Source of the DNA: Phycisphaerae bacterium
Lineage (GTDB): Bacteria > Planctomycetota > Phycisphaerae > Sedimentisphaerales > Anaerohalosphaeraceae
Length of the DNA stretch: 24,504 bases
Assembly: GCA_021736615.1 (NCBI GenBank)
Contig: JAIPFN010000098.1
Span: forward strand, 1-24,504
Direction: 5' to 3'
Each line of letters opens with the position of its first letter. Within the stretch, counting starts at the first letter, position 1. The notes beneath the pieces are model-generated. The model saw only the letters and a program-made list of their open reading frames with translations, was not told the DNA's origin and made no database searches. Made by a program: the position numbers and the translations under genes. Shown piece by piece: positions 7,653 through 15,388 of this stretch.

Positions 7653-8972
7653 ATGAAAGTAGCTGTAGTTGGAGTTGGATATGTAGGTCTTGTCGCGGCG
7701 GCTTGTTTGGCTGACGGCGGTAACCATGTTGTTTGTGTCGATAACGATCCGAAGAAGATCGAGGATCTTAAAAACGGTATTATTCCGATCTATGAGCCTG
7801 GTCTTACTGAAGTTGTAAAACGAAACGAGGCGGGCGGGCGACTGACGTTTACGACCGACCTTAAAGAGGGAATTGACAATTCGCTGGTTATTTTTATTGG
7901 TGTCGGTACTCCCAGTGCCGCCGATGGTTCGGCTGATATTTCGGCGGTGCTGAAAGTTGCCGAGCAGATCGCCGATGTCATGGACAGCTACAGGATCATT
8001 GTAACCAAGAGCACCGTTCCGGTGGGCACACATAAAAAGGTGAGCGAAATAATTTCTTCACGTACGGAAGTTCCGTTTGACTATGTAAGCAATCCGGAGT
8101 TCCTTAAAGAAGGTTCGGCGGTCGAAGATTTTATGAAGCCGGATCGTGTGATAATCGGCACGGTGAACCCGGCAGTGATGGAGATTATGAAGCAGCTTTA
8201 CGCTCCGTTTATGCGGAAGAGAAGCAGGTTGATAACCATGGACCCGGCGAGCGCGGAGATGGCCAAGTATGCGGCTAACACGATGCTGGCGACGAGAATA
8301 TCTTTTATGAACGAGCTTAGCGCCTTATGCGATAAGTTCGGTGCGGACATCGAAAATGTTCGTTCGGGGATCGGAAGCGATTCGAGGATCGGTAACGCGT
8401 TTCTGTTTGCCGGTCTAGGTTACGGTGGGAGCTGTTTCCCGAAAGATGTGAAAGCACTTATCCATATGGGTAAAGAGCAGGGGATGGACATGACCATCGC
8501 CGCGTCGGTTCAGCAGGCCAACTATGACCAGCATGAAAGGTTCGCTAATAAGGTTTGCGACTATTATAAAGACGCCGGCAAGGAGATCAAACTTGCGGTT
8601 TGGGGTCTGGCATTTAAGGCCAGGACCGACGATATTCGCGAGTCGCCGGCGATACGATGCGTTCAGCGTTTTCTCGAAGCGGGGATGAAGGTCAAGGCAT
8701 TCGACCCGGAAGCTATGGAAAACACCAGGGCCGAGATCGGCGATTGTATAGAGATGGGGCAAAATGCCTACGACATTCTCGACGGTGCCGACGCGCTTGT
8801 GATATTGACCGACTGGCAGGAGTTCAGGACGCCGGACTTTGAAGATATCAAATCAAAACTCAATTGTCCGCTGATTTTTGACGGAAGAAACCTATACGAT
8901 CCGGGTTATGTTGCAAAGCAGGGGATCGAGTATTACTGCATCGGCCGGCAGAAGGTTGAGAGCAAGTCGTAA
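7653..8972 (+). CDS. ugd: UDP-glucose 6-dehydrogenase
   Basis: 439 residues, a normal length. It oxidises UDP-glucose twice with NAD+ to UDP-glucuronate in the cytoplasm. The N-terminal Rossmann motif is 'GVGYVGLVAA' (7-16) with Asp30/Asp32 for NAD. 'GVGTPSAADGSAD' (83-95) and 'TKSTVPVGT' (118-126) follow, and the catalytic motif 'GYGGSCFPKDVKAL' (256-269) contains the catalytic Cys261. 'EMAKYAANT' supplies the conserved Lys205. AAGGG (7640-7644) lies 8 bases before the ATG. It opens the uronate half of the locus, with GalU and UDP-glucuronate 4-epimerase downstream, so the pathway Glc-1-P to UDP-Glc to UDP-GlcA to UDP-GalA is complete here. Confidence 0.97.
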   Translation: MKVAVVGVGYVGLVAAACLADGGNHVVCVDNDPKKIEDLKNGIIPIYEPGLTEVVKRNEAGGRLTFTTDLKEGIDNSLVIFIGVGTPSAADGSADISAVLKVAEQIADVMDSYRIIVTKSTVPVGTHKKVSEIISSRTEVPFDYVSNPEFLKEGSAVEDFMKPDRVIIGTVNPAVMEIMKQLYAPFMRKRSRLITMDPASAEMAKYAANTMLATRISFMNELSALCDKFGADIENVRSGIGSDSRIGNAFLFAGLGYGGSCFPKDVKALIHMGKEQGMDMTIAASVQQANYDQHERFANKVCDYYKDAGKEIKLAVWGLAFKARTDDIRESPAIRCVQRFLEAGMKVKAFDPEAMENTRAEIGDCIEMGQNAYDILDGADALVILTDWQEFRTPDFEDIKSKLNCPLIFDGRNLYDPGYVAKQGIEYYCIGRQKVESKS

Positions 8973-8998
8973 GAAGTAGAAGGCTTTGTTGAGATCAG

Positions 8999-10273
8999 AT
9001 GAGAATTAAAGTAGTAATTATGTGTGCTGTGGTTGCCCTTGTTAATTTCTACATTGTTACTGTTTTGGCAATGGGTAATACAAACTGGCCTGATTTCCGT
9101 GGTCCAGGTGCCAACGGTATTGCCGAGGTTTCCAGTGTGCCTTTAGTTTGGAGTGAGACGGAGAATGTAAAGTGGAAGACGGCTATTCACGATGAAGGTC
9201 ATTCCTCACCTGTTGTGTGGGGAGATCAGATATGGTTAACGACGGCTGGCAAGAATGGTCACAAATTCTACGCTGTTTGTGTTGACATCAACACCGGGCG
9301 AATCATTCATGATCTTTTGGTTTTCGAGGTGGATAAACCGGATCGTATCAATGGTAAGAACACGTTTGCTACCTGTTCACCGGTTATTGAGGCCGGACGC
9401 GTTTATGTTCATTTTGGTACGTATGGAACGGCTTGTCTGGATACCGTTACGGGCAGAACGGTCTGGTCGAGGCAAGACTTAAACTGCAAGCACATACAAG
9501 GCCCGGGGGCATCTCCGATAATATACGGAGACCTGCTTATCTGTCACATGGACGGATACGATACCCGGTATGTTGCTGCCCTGAACAAGAAAACCGGCGA
9601 CACGGTCTGGAAGACATATCGCTCTAATGATATCAAAAGCAAAGGAAAGCTTTATCAGAAAGCACACAACACTCCCTTAATAGTAAAAGTTGACGGCCGC
9701 GATCAGATGATAAGCAGTAACTCAATGGCTTGCATGTCATATGACCCGCTTACCGGGAGTGAACTCTGGAAAGTTATCCACAAGGTTGACGGTACGGTAA
9801 TGCGGCCTGTGTTTGCCGACGGTGTGGTTTATATAAGTGCCGGGGATCAACCGGATAAGTGTTTGTGGGCTGTGCGGGCCGATGGACAGGGCGACGTAAC
9901 TGATACAAATGTTATATGGAAGTGTGAGGATGGGCCGTTTGTTTCTTCGCCTATAGTAAAAGACGGTTTGCTCTATATGACTACTGATAAGGGTTTGGTT
10001 TCCTGCGTGGATGTCAAAACCGGCGAGCGGATTTGGAAACAGCAGCTGGTGAAAGGCACCTACTGGTCCTCGGCGGTTTTCGCGGATGGGCGATTGTATT
10101 TTAATAATGACAGAGGCGATACTACTGTTATTTCCGCAGGTCGAACACCCAAAATCCTTGGAGTTAATAAACTTGATGACGGTATGTATGCTTCGCCGGC
10201 AGTTATTGAGGGCAGTTTAATACAGCGTACAACAACACACCTGTATTGCCTTGGCAAGCGAGAAAAGAAATAA
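8999..10273 (+). CDS. Exported PQQ-like beta-propeller repeat protein
   Basis: 424 residues. An N-terminal hydrophobic segment (about 4-24, ending 'VLAMG') is a signal peptide or anchor. The mature protein opens with 'NWPDFRGPGANG', a signature I associate with planctomycete PQQ-repeat proteins, then runs of blades with 'W'-containing repeat ends such as 'HSSPVVWGDQIWLTTA', 'TGRTVW', 'TGDTVW', 'TGSELW', 'TGERIW'. These repeats match the BamB/PQQ-binding-like eight-bladed propeller. There is no evident quinoprotein active site, so it is probably a scaffold or binding protein, not a dehydrogenase. It lies between UDP-glucose dehydrogenase and the GHMP kinase with short gaps (26 and 36 bases), so it looks cotranscribed. 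Its role in glycan export or anchoring is a guess. Confidence 0.88.
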   Translation: MRIKVVIMCAVVALVNFYIVTVLAMGNTNWPDFRGPGANGIAEVSSVPLVWSETENVKWKTAIHDEGHSSPVVWGDQIWLTTAGKNGHKFYAVCVDINTGRIIHDLLVFEVDKPDRINGKNTFATCSPVIEAGRVYVHFGTYGTACLDTVTGRTVWSRQDLNCKHIQGPGASPIIYGDLLICHMDGYDTRYVAALNKKTGDTVWKTYRSNDIKSKGKLYQKAHNTPLIVKVDGRDQMISSNSMACMSYDPLTGSELWKVIHKVDGTVMRPVFADGVVYISAGDQPDKCLWAVRADGQGDVTDTNVIWKCEDGPFVSSPIVKDGLLYMTTDKGLVSCVDVKTGERIWKQQLVKGTYWSSAVFADGRLYFNNDRGDTTVISAGRTPKILGVNKLDDGMYASPAVIEGSLIQRTTTHLYCLGKREKK

Positions 10274-10309
10274 TAAAATTTCAAATAAAAAAATTTGTGA
10301 AAGTTAAGT

Positions 10310-11308
10310 ATGATTATTCGTCAGAAAGCATATCCCAGGGTTGGTTTGATCGGTAACCCTTCGGACGGTTACTTTGGTAAGACCATTTCGTTTACGTTCG
10401 GTAATTTTTGTTCGGAGGTTGTTCTTTTTGAATCGCCGGAACTTGAAATTGACTCCAGCGAAAAAGACGAGTCATGTTTCGAGAGTATTGGCGCCCTTGT
10501 TAAGGATGTCAGGCTCCACGGTTATTATGGCGGGATTCGGCTGCTTAAGGCAACGGTCAAACGCTTTTACGATTATTGCGATGAAAATCAGATCGAACTT
10601 CACGATAAGAATTTTACGATTCGTTACAGTTCGGACATTCCGCATGGCCTTGGCCTTGCCGGTTCCAGTGCGATCATCACGGCATGTCTGCGGGCGCTGA
10701 TGGCTTTCTATGGCGTGAGTATTCCGAAATTTATACAGGCCAATCTGATTCTTTCGGCGGAGACCGAAGAACTGTATATAATGGCCGGTCTTCAGGATCG
10801 TGTCGTTCAGGTTTACCAGGGACTTGTCTATATGGACTTTAACGAAGAGTTTATGTCTTCGAGAGGTTACGGGCAGTACGACAATCTCGACGTTAAACTG
10901 CTTCCAAAGTTGTACGTCGCCTACACAGCCGATCTTGGCGAGCCGACTGAAGTGTTCCATAACAACATTCGCGCTCGCTTTGACTGCGGCGAAAAAGCGG
11001 TGGTCAGTGCAATGAAATACTGGGCTTCTCTGACCGATAAGTTTCGCAAGTGTCTTGAAAACGGCGAGCCTGAAAATTGTGCCGCTATTATAGACGCAAA
11101 CTTCGACCGCAGGTCAAAACTATACAAAATGAGCAGCGATAACCTGCTGATGGTAGAGACGGCAAGGCAGGCCGGAGCAAGTGCCAAGTTCACCGGCTCG
11201 GGCGGTGCGATAGTAGGGACATATAAGGATCAGAAAATGTTTAACTCCCTGAAAGCCAAAATGGCTAAGATTGGGATCAAGGTGATCAAGCCTAAGATAG
11301 TTTGTTGA
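10310..11308 (+). CDS. GHMP kinase, glucuronokinase-like
   Basis: 332 residues. All GHMP motifs are present: 'RVGLIGNPSDGYFGKT' at 10-25, the ATP loop 'PHGLGLAGSSA' at 111-121, and 'KFTGSGGAIVG' at 293-303. 'NPSDGYFGKTIS' and 'AGLQDRVVQVYQGLVYMDF' (159-177) strongly resemble plant glucuronokinase, which makes glucuronate-1-phosphate from free D-glucuronate. That assignment rests on my memory of the plant sequences; heptose or other sugar kinases of the GHMP family are alternatives. The next gene is GalU, and Ugd and UDP-glucuronate epimerase are close by, so a salvage route glucuronate to GlcA-1-P to UDP-GlcA is suggested by context. The ribosome-binding site is weak (GAAAG). Confidence 0.85.
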   Translation: MIIRQKAYPRVGLIGNPSDGYFGKTISFTFGNFCSEVVLFESPELEIDSSEKDESCFESIGALVKDVRLHGYYGGIRLLKATVKRFYDYCDENQIELHDKNFTIRYSSDIPHGLGLAGSSAIITACLRALMAFYGVSIPKFIQANLILSAETEELYIMAGLQDRVVQVYQGLVYMDFNEEFMSSRGYGQYDNLDVKLLPKLYVAYTADLGEPTEVFHNNIRARFDCGEKAVVSAMKYWASLTDKFRKCLENGEPENCAAIIDANFDRRSKLYKMSSDNLLMVETARQAGASAKFTGSGGAIVGTYKDQKMFNSLKAKMAKIGIKVIKPKIVC

Positions 11309-11406
11309 GGCAGGCAGCGTGCAGCGGAGAACGGGCAGCGCTGTGTTTAGAAGTTTTACCGATGGCGTAGACGTAATATTGTTTTGATATTGAAATTTGA
11401 GCTAAC
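11309..11406. other. 98-base gap before galU
   Basis: No gene. It begins with a GCAG-rich stretch (11309-11342) and then becomes AT-rich. I find no confident promoter or terminator, so the kinase and galU are probably read together. Confidence 0.35.
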
Positions 11407-12282
11407 ATGATAAAAAAAGCGGTTATTCCGGCGGCGGGATTTGGGACGCGTTTTTTGCCGGCGACAAAATCACAACCTAAAGAGATGCTTCCTATTGTCG
11501 ACACTCCTGTTATTCAGTATGTTGTCGAAGAAGCGGCGGCGGCGGGGCTTACAGATATCTTGATGGTTATCGGTAAGGGTAAGCGGGCTATCGAGGAGCA
11601 TTTCGACAGGAGCTTTCAGCTTGAGAGCCAACTTGCCGGTAAAGGCAAAGAAGCCGAGCTTAAACTTGTAAAAGATATTTCCGAACTTGCCGATATCCAC
11701 TTCGTCTGGCAGAAGGAGATGAAAGGGCTTGGAGACGCGATCTATTGCGGTAGGCACCATGTAAACGACGAGGCTTTTGCGGTGTTGCTTGGCGATACGG
11801 TTATTGATTCGAAGGTGCCGGCTGTTAAGCAGCTTGTAGATGTTTTTAATGATCATGGAAAATCGGTTGTACTGCTGGAACGTGTTGACCCTTCCAGAGT
11901 AAGTTCTTACGGTGTGATCGATGGTAACGAAGAAACAGATCGGCTTTACAGTGTAAATGATTTTGTTGAAAAGCCTCCGGTTGACGAAGCACCGTCGAAT
12001 CTTGTTATCGCAAGCAGATATATTTTTACGCCGGAGATATTCGACTATCTAAGCAGAACCAAACCGGGTAAAGGCGGCGAGATACAGATCACTGACGCGA
12101 TGCGATTGATGGTTAAAGAGCATCGGATGTACGGTCTTATACTTGATGGCAGACGTTGTGACATTGGAAACAAAGAAGGTTTCGTAAAAACGAATGTTGA
12201 GTTTGCTTTAAAGCGTGATGATATGTCTGCGGATATGAAAAAGTTTATAATGAATATGTCGTCTAAAATAAGCAATAAGTGA
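11407..12282 (+). CDS. galU: UTP-glucose-1-phosphate uridylyltransferase
   Basis: 291 residues, the normal GalU length. It makes UDP-glucose from UTP and glucose-1-phosphate. The nucleotide-binding signature 'AAGFGTRFLPATKSQPKEML' is at 8-27, with 'VLLGDTVIDS' (the Asp of the metal site) and 'FVEKPP' downstream and 'GEIQITDAM' near 218. It supplies substrate to Ugd, located upstream in the same locus. Because plant UDP-sugar pyrophosphorylases also use GlcA-1-P, this enzyme is the candidate partner of the glucuronokinase-like gene just before it, but GalU enzymes are usually specific for glucose-1-phosphate. It is 14 bases upstream of the epimerase gene. Confidence 0.95.
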   Translation: MIKKAVIPAAGFGTRFLPATKSQPKEMLPIVDTPVIQYVVEEAAAAGLTDILMVIGKGKRAIEEHFDRSFQLESQLAGKGKEAELKLVKDISELADIHFVWQKEMKGLGDAIYCGRHHVNDEAFAVLLGDTVIDSKVPAVKQLVDVFNDHGKSVVLLERVDPSRVSSYGVIDGNEETDRLYSVNDFVEKPPVDEAPSNLVIASRYIFTPEIFDYLSRTKPGKGGEIQITDAMRLMVKEHRMYGLILDGRRCDIGNKEGFVKTNVEFALKRDDMSADMKKFIMNMSSKISNK

Positions 12283-12296
12283 AAGGCTGAGTTAAA

Positions 12297-13349
12297 ATGA
12301 AAATATTGGTTACAGGTACGGCGGGGTTTATTGGTTCTTTTCTTGCTGAGCGTTTGATCGCTCGCGGTGATGAGGTTGTTGGACTTGACAGCATCAATGA
12401 TTATTATGATGTCAACGTCAAGTACGGCAGGCTTGAGCGTGCCGGTATTGAAAAATATGAGCTGGATTATAATCGAATGATCCAGAGCATTATACATCCA
12501 AACTATAAGTTCATTCAGCTCAAGCTTGAGGATTCGGTTAACATCGACGCTTTGTTTAAGGCTGAAAAGTTTGACAAGGTTTGCAATCTTGCCGCTCAGG
12601 CCGGCGTTCGATACAGTCTTATCAATCCGCAGGCTTATGTCAATGCAAACATTGTCGGTTTTGTGAACATCCTCGAAGCGTGCAGGCATAACGATATCGA
12701 ACACCTTGCATACGCGTCCAGTTCCAGTGTTTACGGGCTTAACGAGTCGATGCCGTTTTCGACGAGCGATAATATCGACCATCCCGTAAGTCTTTATGCG
12801 GCGAGCAAAAAGTCAAACGAGCTTATGGCTCATACGTACAGCCATCTGTTTGGCTTGCCGACGACTGGCCTTAGGTTCTTTACGGTATACGGGCCGTGGG
12901 GCAGGCCGGATATGGCCCTTTTCCTGTTTACCAAGGCGATACTGGAAGGCAAACCGATAGACGTCTTTAATCACGGCAAGATGAAGCGTGACTTTACTTA
13001 TGTTGACGATATTGTTGAAGGGGTTATCCGTGTGATAGACAACCCGCCGAATGGCAATCCCGATTGGTCCGGTGCGAAACCCGATCCGTCATGTTCGAAG
13101 GCGCCGTACAAAGTTTATAATATTGGTAACAGTTCACCGGTATTGCTGATGGATTTTATTGCGGCGATAGAAAATGCAATCGGCAAAAAAGCGGAGAAGA
13201 ATATGATGCCGCTTCAGCCGGGCGATGTGCCGGCGACTTGGGCGGACGTGACGGACCTGGTCGAAGACCTGGGGTATAAACCGGATACGTCCATTGAAGA
13301 GGGAGTAGGGAAATTCGTTAAATGGTACAGAGAATTTTATAATATATAG
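12297..13349 (+). CDS. UDP-glucuronate 4-epimerase (SDR family)
   Basis: 350 residues. An extended short-chain dehydrogenase: 'GTAGFIGS' (7-14) binds NAD, the catalytic pair is Tyr167 and Lys171 in 'YAASK', and Ser141-144 precede 'VYG'. '[16 protein letters not shown]' and '[20 protein letters not shown]' are hallmarks of the GAE/CapI UDP-glucuronate 4-epimerase subgroup, as is the Asn/Pro-rich insertion before '[18 protein letters not shown]'. It would interconvert UDP-GlcA and UDP-GalA. AAAGG is 10 bases before the ATG. UDP-GlcNAcA or UDP-glucose epimerase specificity is less likely given Ugd in the same locus. Confidence 0.92.
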   Translation: MKILVTGTAGFIGSFLAERLIARGDEVVGLDSINDYYDVNVKYGRLERAGIEKYELDYNRMIQSIIHPNYKFIQLKLEDSVNIDALFKAEKFDKVCNLAAQAGVRYSLINPQAYVNANIVGFVNILEACRHNDIEHLAYASSSSVYGLNESMPFSTSDNIDHPVSLYAASKKSNELMAHTYSHLFGLPTTGLRFFTVYGPWGRPDMALFLFTKAILEGKPIDVFNHGKMKRDFTYVDDIVEGVIRVIDNPPNGNPDWSGAKPDPSCSKAPYKVYNIGNSSPVLLMDFIAAIENAIGKKAEKNMMPLQPGDVPATWADVTDLVEDLGYKPDTSIEEGVGKFVKWYREFYNI

Positions 13350-13350
13350 A

Positions 13351-13378
13351 AATTAGCAATTAGCAATAAGCGATTAGC
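13351..13378. repeat. Four tandem ATTAGC-type heptamers
   Basis: AATTAGC, AATTAGC, AATAAGC and GATTAGC in direct succession (13351-13378), just after the epimerase stop. Similar ATTAG words recur at 4086-4143. Role unknown. Confidence 0.6.
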
Positions 13379-13407
13379 TTAAAAACAATCTTTAGAGGAA
13401 TATGATT

Positions 13408-14715
13408 ATGGCAAAGAAAACAGCAGAAGAAAAGTCTCACTATGTTGGTATTATCGGGTTAGGTTATGTCGGTTTGCCGCTTGCCCGCGAGTTTTGTCTT
13501 GGCGGTGCTACGGTTCTCGGCTTTGATGTTAATACCGCGATGGTCAATAAGGTCAACCGCGGCATAAGTCCGATCAAGCATATCCCGAGCACTCAGCTTA
13601 CCGATATGATAAGTACGGGGCGTTTTCGGGCAACCGACAAGATGAATCAGATCAGTAAGCCGGACACACTTCTTATCTGCGTGCCGACGCCGCTTACCGA
13701 AAACCGCGAGCCGGATATGTTCTATGTTGAAGAGACATGCAAGACGATTGCCAAATATCTGCGCAAGGGTCAGCTCGTTGTTCTGGAAAGCACGACGTAT
13801 CCGGGGACAACCCGTGAACTGATGCTTCCTATACTTGAGACTTCCGGTCTTAAGGCGGGTAAGGATTTTTACATGGCGTACTCGCCGGACCGTGAGGATC
13901 CGGGCAACAAGGATTTCCGGACTTCGACGATTCCAAAGGTTGTCGGCGGTCTTGACAAACCAAGTCTCGACATGGCCCTGGACGTGTACAGTTGTGCTAT
14001 CGAGACACTCGTGACCGTCGGTTCCTGTGAGATCGCAGTAGCGGCGAAGATTATCGAAAATACTTACCGTTGCGTAAATATCGCGATGGTCAACGAGCTG
14101 AAACAATTGTTCGACCGGATGGGCATCGATGTGTGGGAGGTTATCAGGGCGGCTAGTACGAAACCGTTTGGCTTTAAGGCGTTCTACCCCGGGCCGGGTC
14201 TCGGCGGACACTGCATTCCTATCGATCCGTTCTATCTTACGTGGAAAGCTCGTCAGTATGGGATGGCGACTCGGTTTATCGAACTTGCCGGTGAGATCAA
14301 TACCGATATGCCGCATTACGTTGTTACGAGGATCATGGATGCTCTTAACGATAAAAAGAAAAGTCTTAAGGGGTCCAAGGTTCTTGTGCTTGGCCTGGCT
14401 TACAAAAAGGATATTGACGACGTGCGCGAATCGCCGTCGCTGGAGCTTATCGAACTACTGAAAGAAAAGGGCGCCAAGGTTGACTACAACGATCCGTATA
14501 TTCCGAAGACGCATAAGCAGCGTGATTACGACTTGCAGATGAAGAGCAAGGACCTAACCGCGAAAATGCTGAAGACTTACGACGCGGTTCTGATAGCTAC
14601 CGATCACAGCGATTACGATTATAAATGGATCGTTGAAAATTCACAATTGGTGGTAGACACCAGGAACGCAACAGCAGATGTCAAAAAGGGCCGCAAGAAA
14701 ATCGTAAAGGCATAA
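13408..14715 (+). CDS. wbpA: UDP-N-acetylglucosamine 6-dehydrogenase (WbpA-type)
   Basis: 435 residues from the ATG at 13408. AGAGGA (13394-13399) is 8 bases upstream of it but only 2 from the ATG at 13402, so 13408 is preferred. It is a UDP-sugar 6-dehydrogenase: 'GIIGLGYVGLPLA' (14-26), 'PTPLTENREPD' (93-103), 'ESTTYPGTT' (127-135), and the catalytic 'GLGGHCIPIDPFYLTWKAR' with Cys269. The 'GLGGHCIPIDPFYL' form is that of WbpA/VipA/WecC-like enzymes that act on N-acetylhexosamines, unlike the Ugd upstream ('GYGGSCFPKD'). UDP-GlcNAc to UDP-GlcNAcA is therefore the predicted reaction, supported by WbpB, D, E and I downstream. It is separated from them by about 4.2 kb. Confidence 0.93.
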   Translation: MAKKTAEEKSHYVGIIGLGYVGLPLAREFCLGGATVLGFDVNTAMVNKVNRGISPIKHIPSTQLTDMISTGRFRATDKMNQISKPDTLLICVPTPLTENREPDMFYVEETCKTIAKYLRKGQLVVLESTTYPGTTRELMLPILETSGLKAGKDFYMAYSPDREDPGNKDFRTSTIPKVVGGLDKPSLDMALDVYSCAIETLVTVGSCEIAVAAKIIENTYRCVNIAMVNELKQLFDRMGIDVWEVIRAASTKPFGFKAFYPGPGLGGHCIPIDPFYLTWKARQYGMATRFIELAGEINTDMPHYVVTRIMDALNDKKKSLKGSKVLVLGLAYKKDIDDVRESPSLELIELLKEKGAKVDYNDPYIPKTHKQRDYDLQMKSKDLTAKMLKTYDAVLIATDHSDYDYKWIVENSQLVVDTRNATADVKKGRKKIVKA

Positions 14716-14757
14716 AAGCGGTGAACTGACAAGTAGTTTGAATTTGGGAATGATTAT

Positions 14758-15003
14758 ATGCCGACAGTATTTTGATATCGAGGTTATCGTTTTTTCTTTT
14801 ACTCAAATGAAGGAGACCCTCTTGAACCTTTGCATATACATGTAATTAAAGGCGAAAATATTGCGAAGTTTTGGGTCGAGCCTGAAGTTGCAGTTGCACA
14901 AAGCTATGGGATGAATCCTTCAGAGTAAACCAAACTTACCAAAATTGTAGGTGAACACAGGGAATTAATCAGGGAGTCCTGGAATGAATACTTTAATAAC
15001 TGA
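14758..15003 (+). pseudogene. Decayed DUF4160 gene (two in-frame stop codons)
   Basis: Reading from the ATG at 14758 gives 'MPTVF' then TGA (14773-14775), then 'YRGYRFFFYSNEGDP', 'PLHIHV' and 'IAKFWVEPEVAV', then TAA (14926-14928), then 'VGEHRELIRESWNEYFNN' and a final stop. This is the DUF4160 pattern (start MPTVL, 'RFFFYSNE', 'PHIHV', 'AKFWL', 'WNEYF') from end to end in one frame, so the gene has been killed by two nonsense changes rather than by a frameshift. DUF4160 genes commonly precede DUF2442 genes, as here, and the two reading frames overlap by 20 bases at the end. Such pairs are suspected toxin-antitoxin-like modules, but this is not established. The remaining ORFs of this gene are too short to be called genes. 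Confidence 0.88.
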
Positions 15004-15241
15004 GCCAGTCGCGACAAAAGTTAGTTTTGATCAGGATAGTATGTGGATTGAGCTGGCAGATGGACGGAAACTTGGTGTGCCTCTGGCTTATTTTCCACGA
15101 TTGCTAAATGCAAAGGTTAAGCAGAGAAAAAATTATACTATTAGCGGCGGCGGTACCGGACTGCATTGGGAGGATATCGACGAAGATATATGCGTACAAT
15201 CCCTAATGCAGGGAATAGGTGACAGAACAAGCTGTAATTAG
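14984..15241 (+). CDS. DUF2442 domain protein
   Basis: 85 residues, the usual DUF2442 length. It starts with 'LITEPVATKVSF' and carries the typical 'ELADGRKLGVPLAYFPRLL' and 'LHWEDIDEDI' motifs. AGGGAG (14971-14976), which lies inside the decayed DUF4160 gene, is 7 bases before the ATG. The gene is intact and may still be translated. Its partner is dead, so it may be a leftover of a two-gene module. DUF2442 is thought by some to be an antitoxin-like partner of DUF4160; I infer no confirmed function. It interrupts the nucleotide-sugar gene order between wbpA and the Fkp-type gene. Confidence 0.9.
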   Translation: MNTLITEPVATKVSFDQDSMWIELADGRKLGVPLAYFPRLLNAKVKQRKNYTISGGGTGLHWEDIDEDICVQSLMQGIGDRTSCN

Positions 15242-15288
15242 TTATGAGATATTGTTTGGGTTTTGTAGTTGATTATCGGAAACAAATA

Positions 15289-15368
15289 ACCTGAAACTTT
15301 TAAACCTGTAACTTGTCACCAATCTTTCGAAGATTTAACCTGTTACTTTCACACTTGTCACCTGTAAC
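15289..15368. repeat. Short direct repeats of CCTG(T)(A)ACTT and ACTTGTCACC before the Fkp-type gene
   Basis: The gap between DUF2442 and the Fkp-type gene repeats words such as CCTGAAACTT, CCTGTAACTT, CCTGTTACTT and ACTTGTCACC (15311-15320 and again 15353-15362). A small hairpin AATCTT (15321-15326) / AAGATT (15330-15335) lies among them. No promoter is clear. Function unknown. Confidence 0.5.
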
Positions 15369-15388
15369 CAATTTATCTGGAACTGAAA

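Noticed and set aside
12045..12782. Minus-strand frame of 245 residues across the galU/epimerase junction
   Set aside because: Spans two clear plus-strand genes, low complexity, no family.
14773..14775. TGA at codon 6 of the DUF4160 frame as a selenocysteine or recoded codon
   Set aside because: A second stop (TAA at 14926) also interrupts the same frame, the family has Arg at the TGA position as I recall it, and no SECIS-like hairpin is evident.
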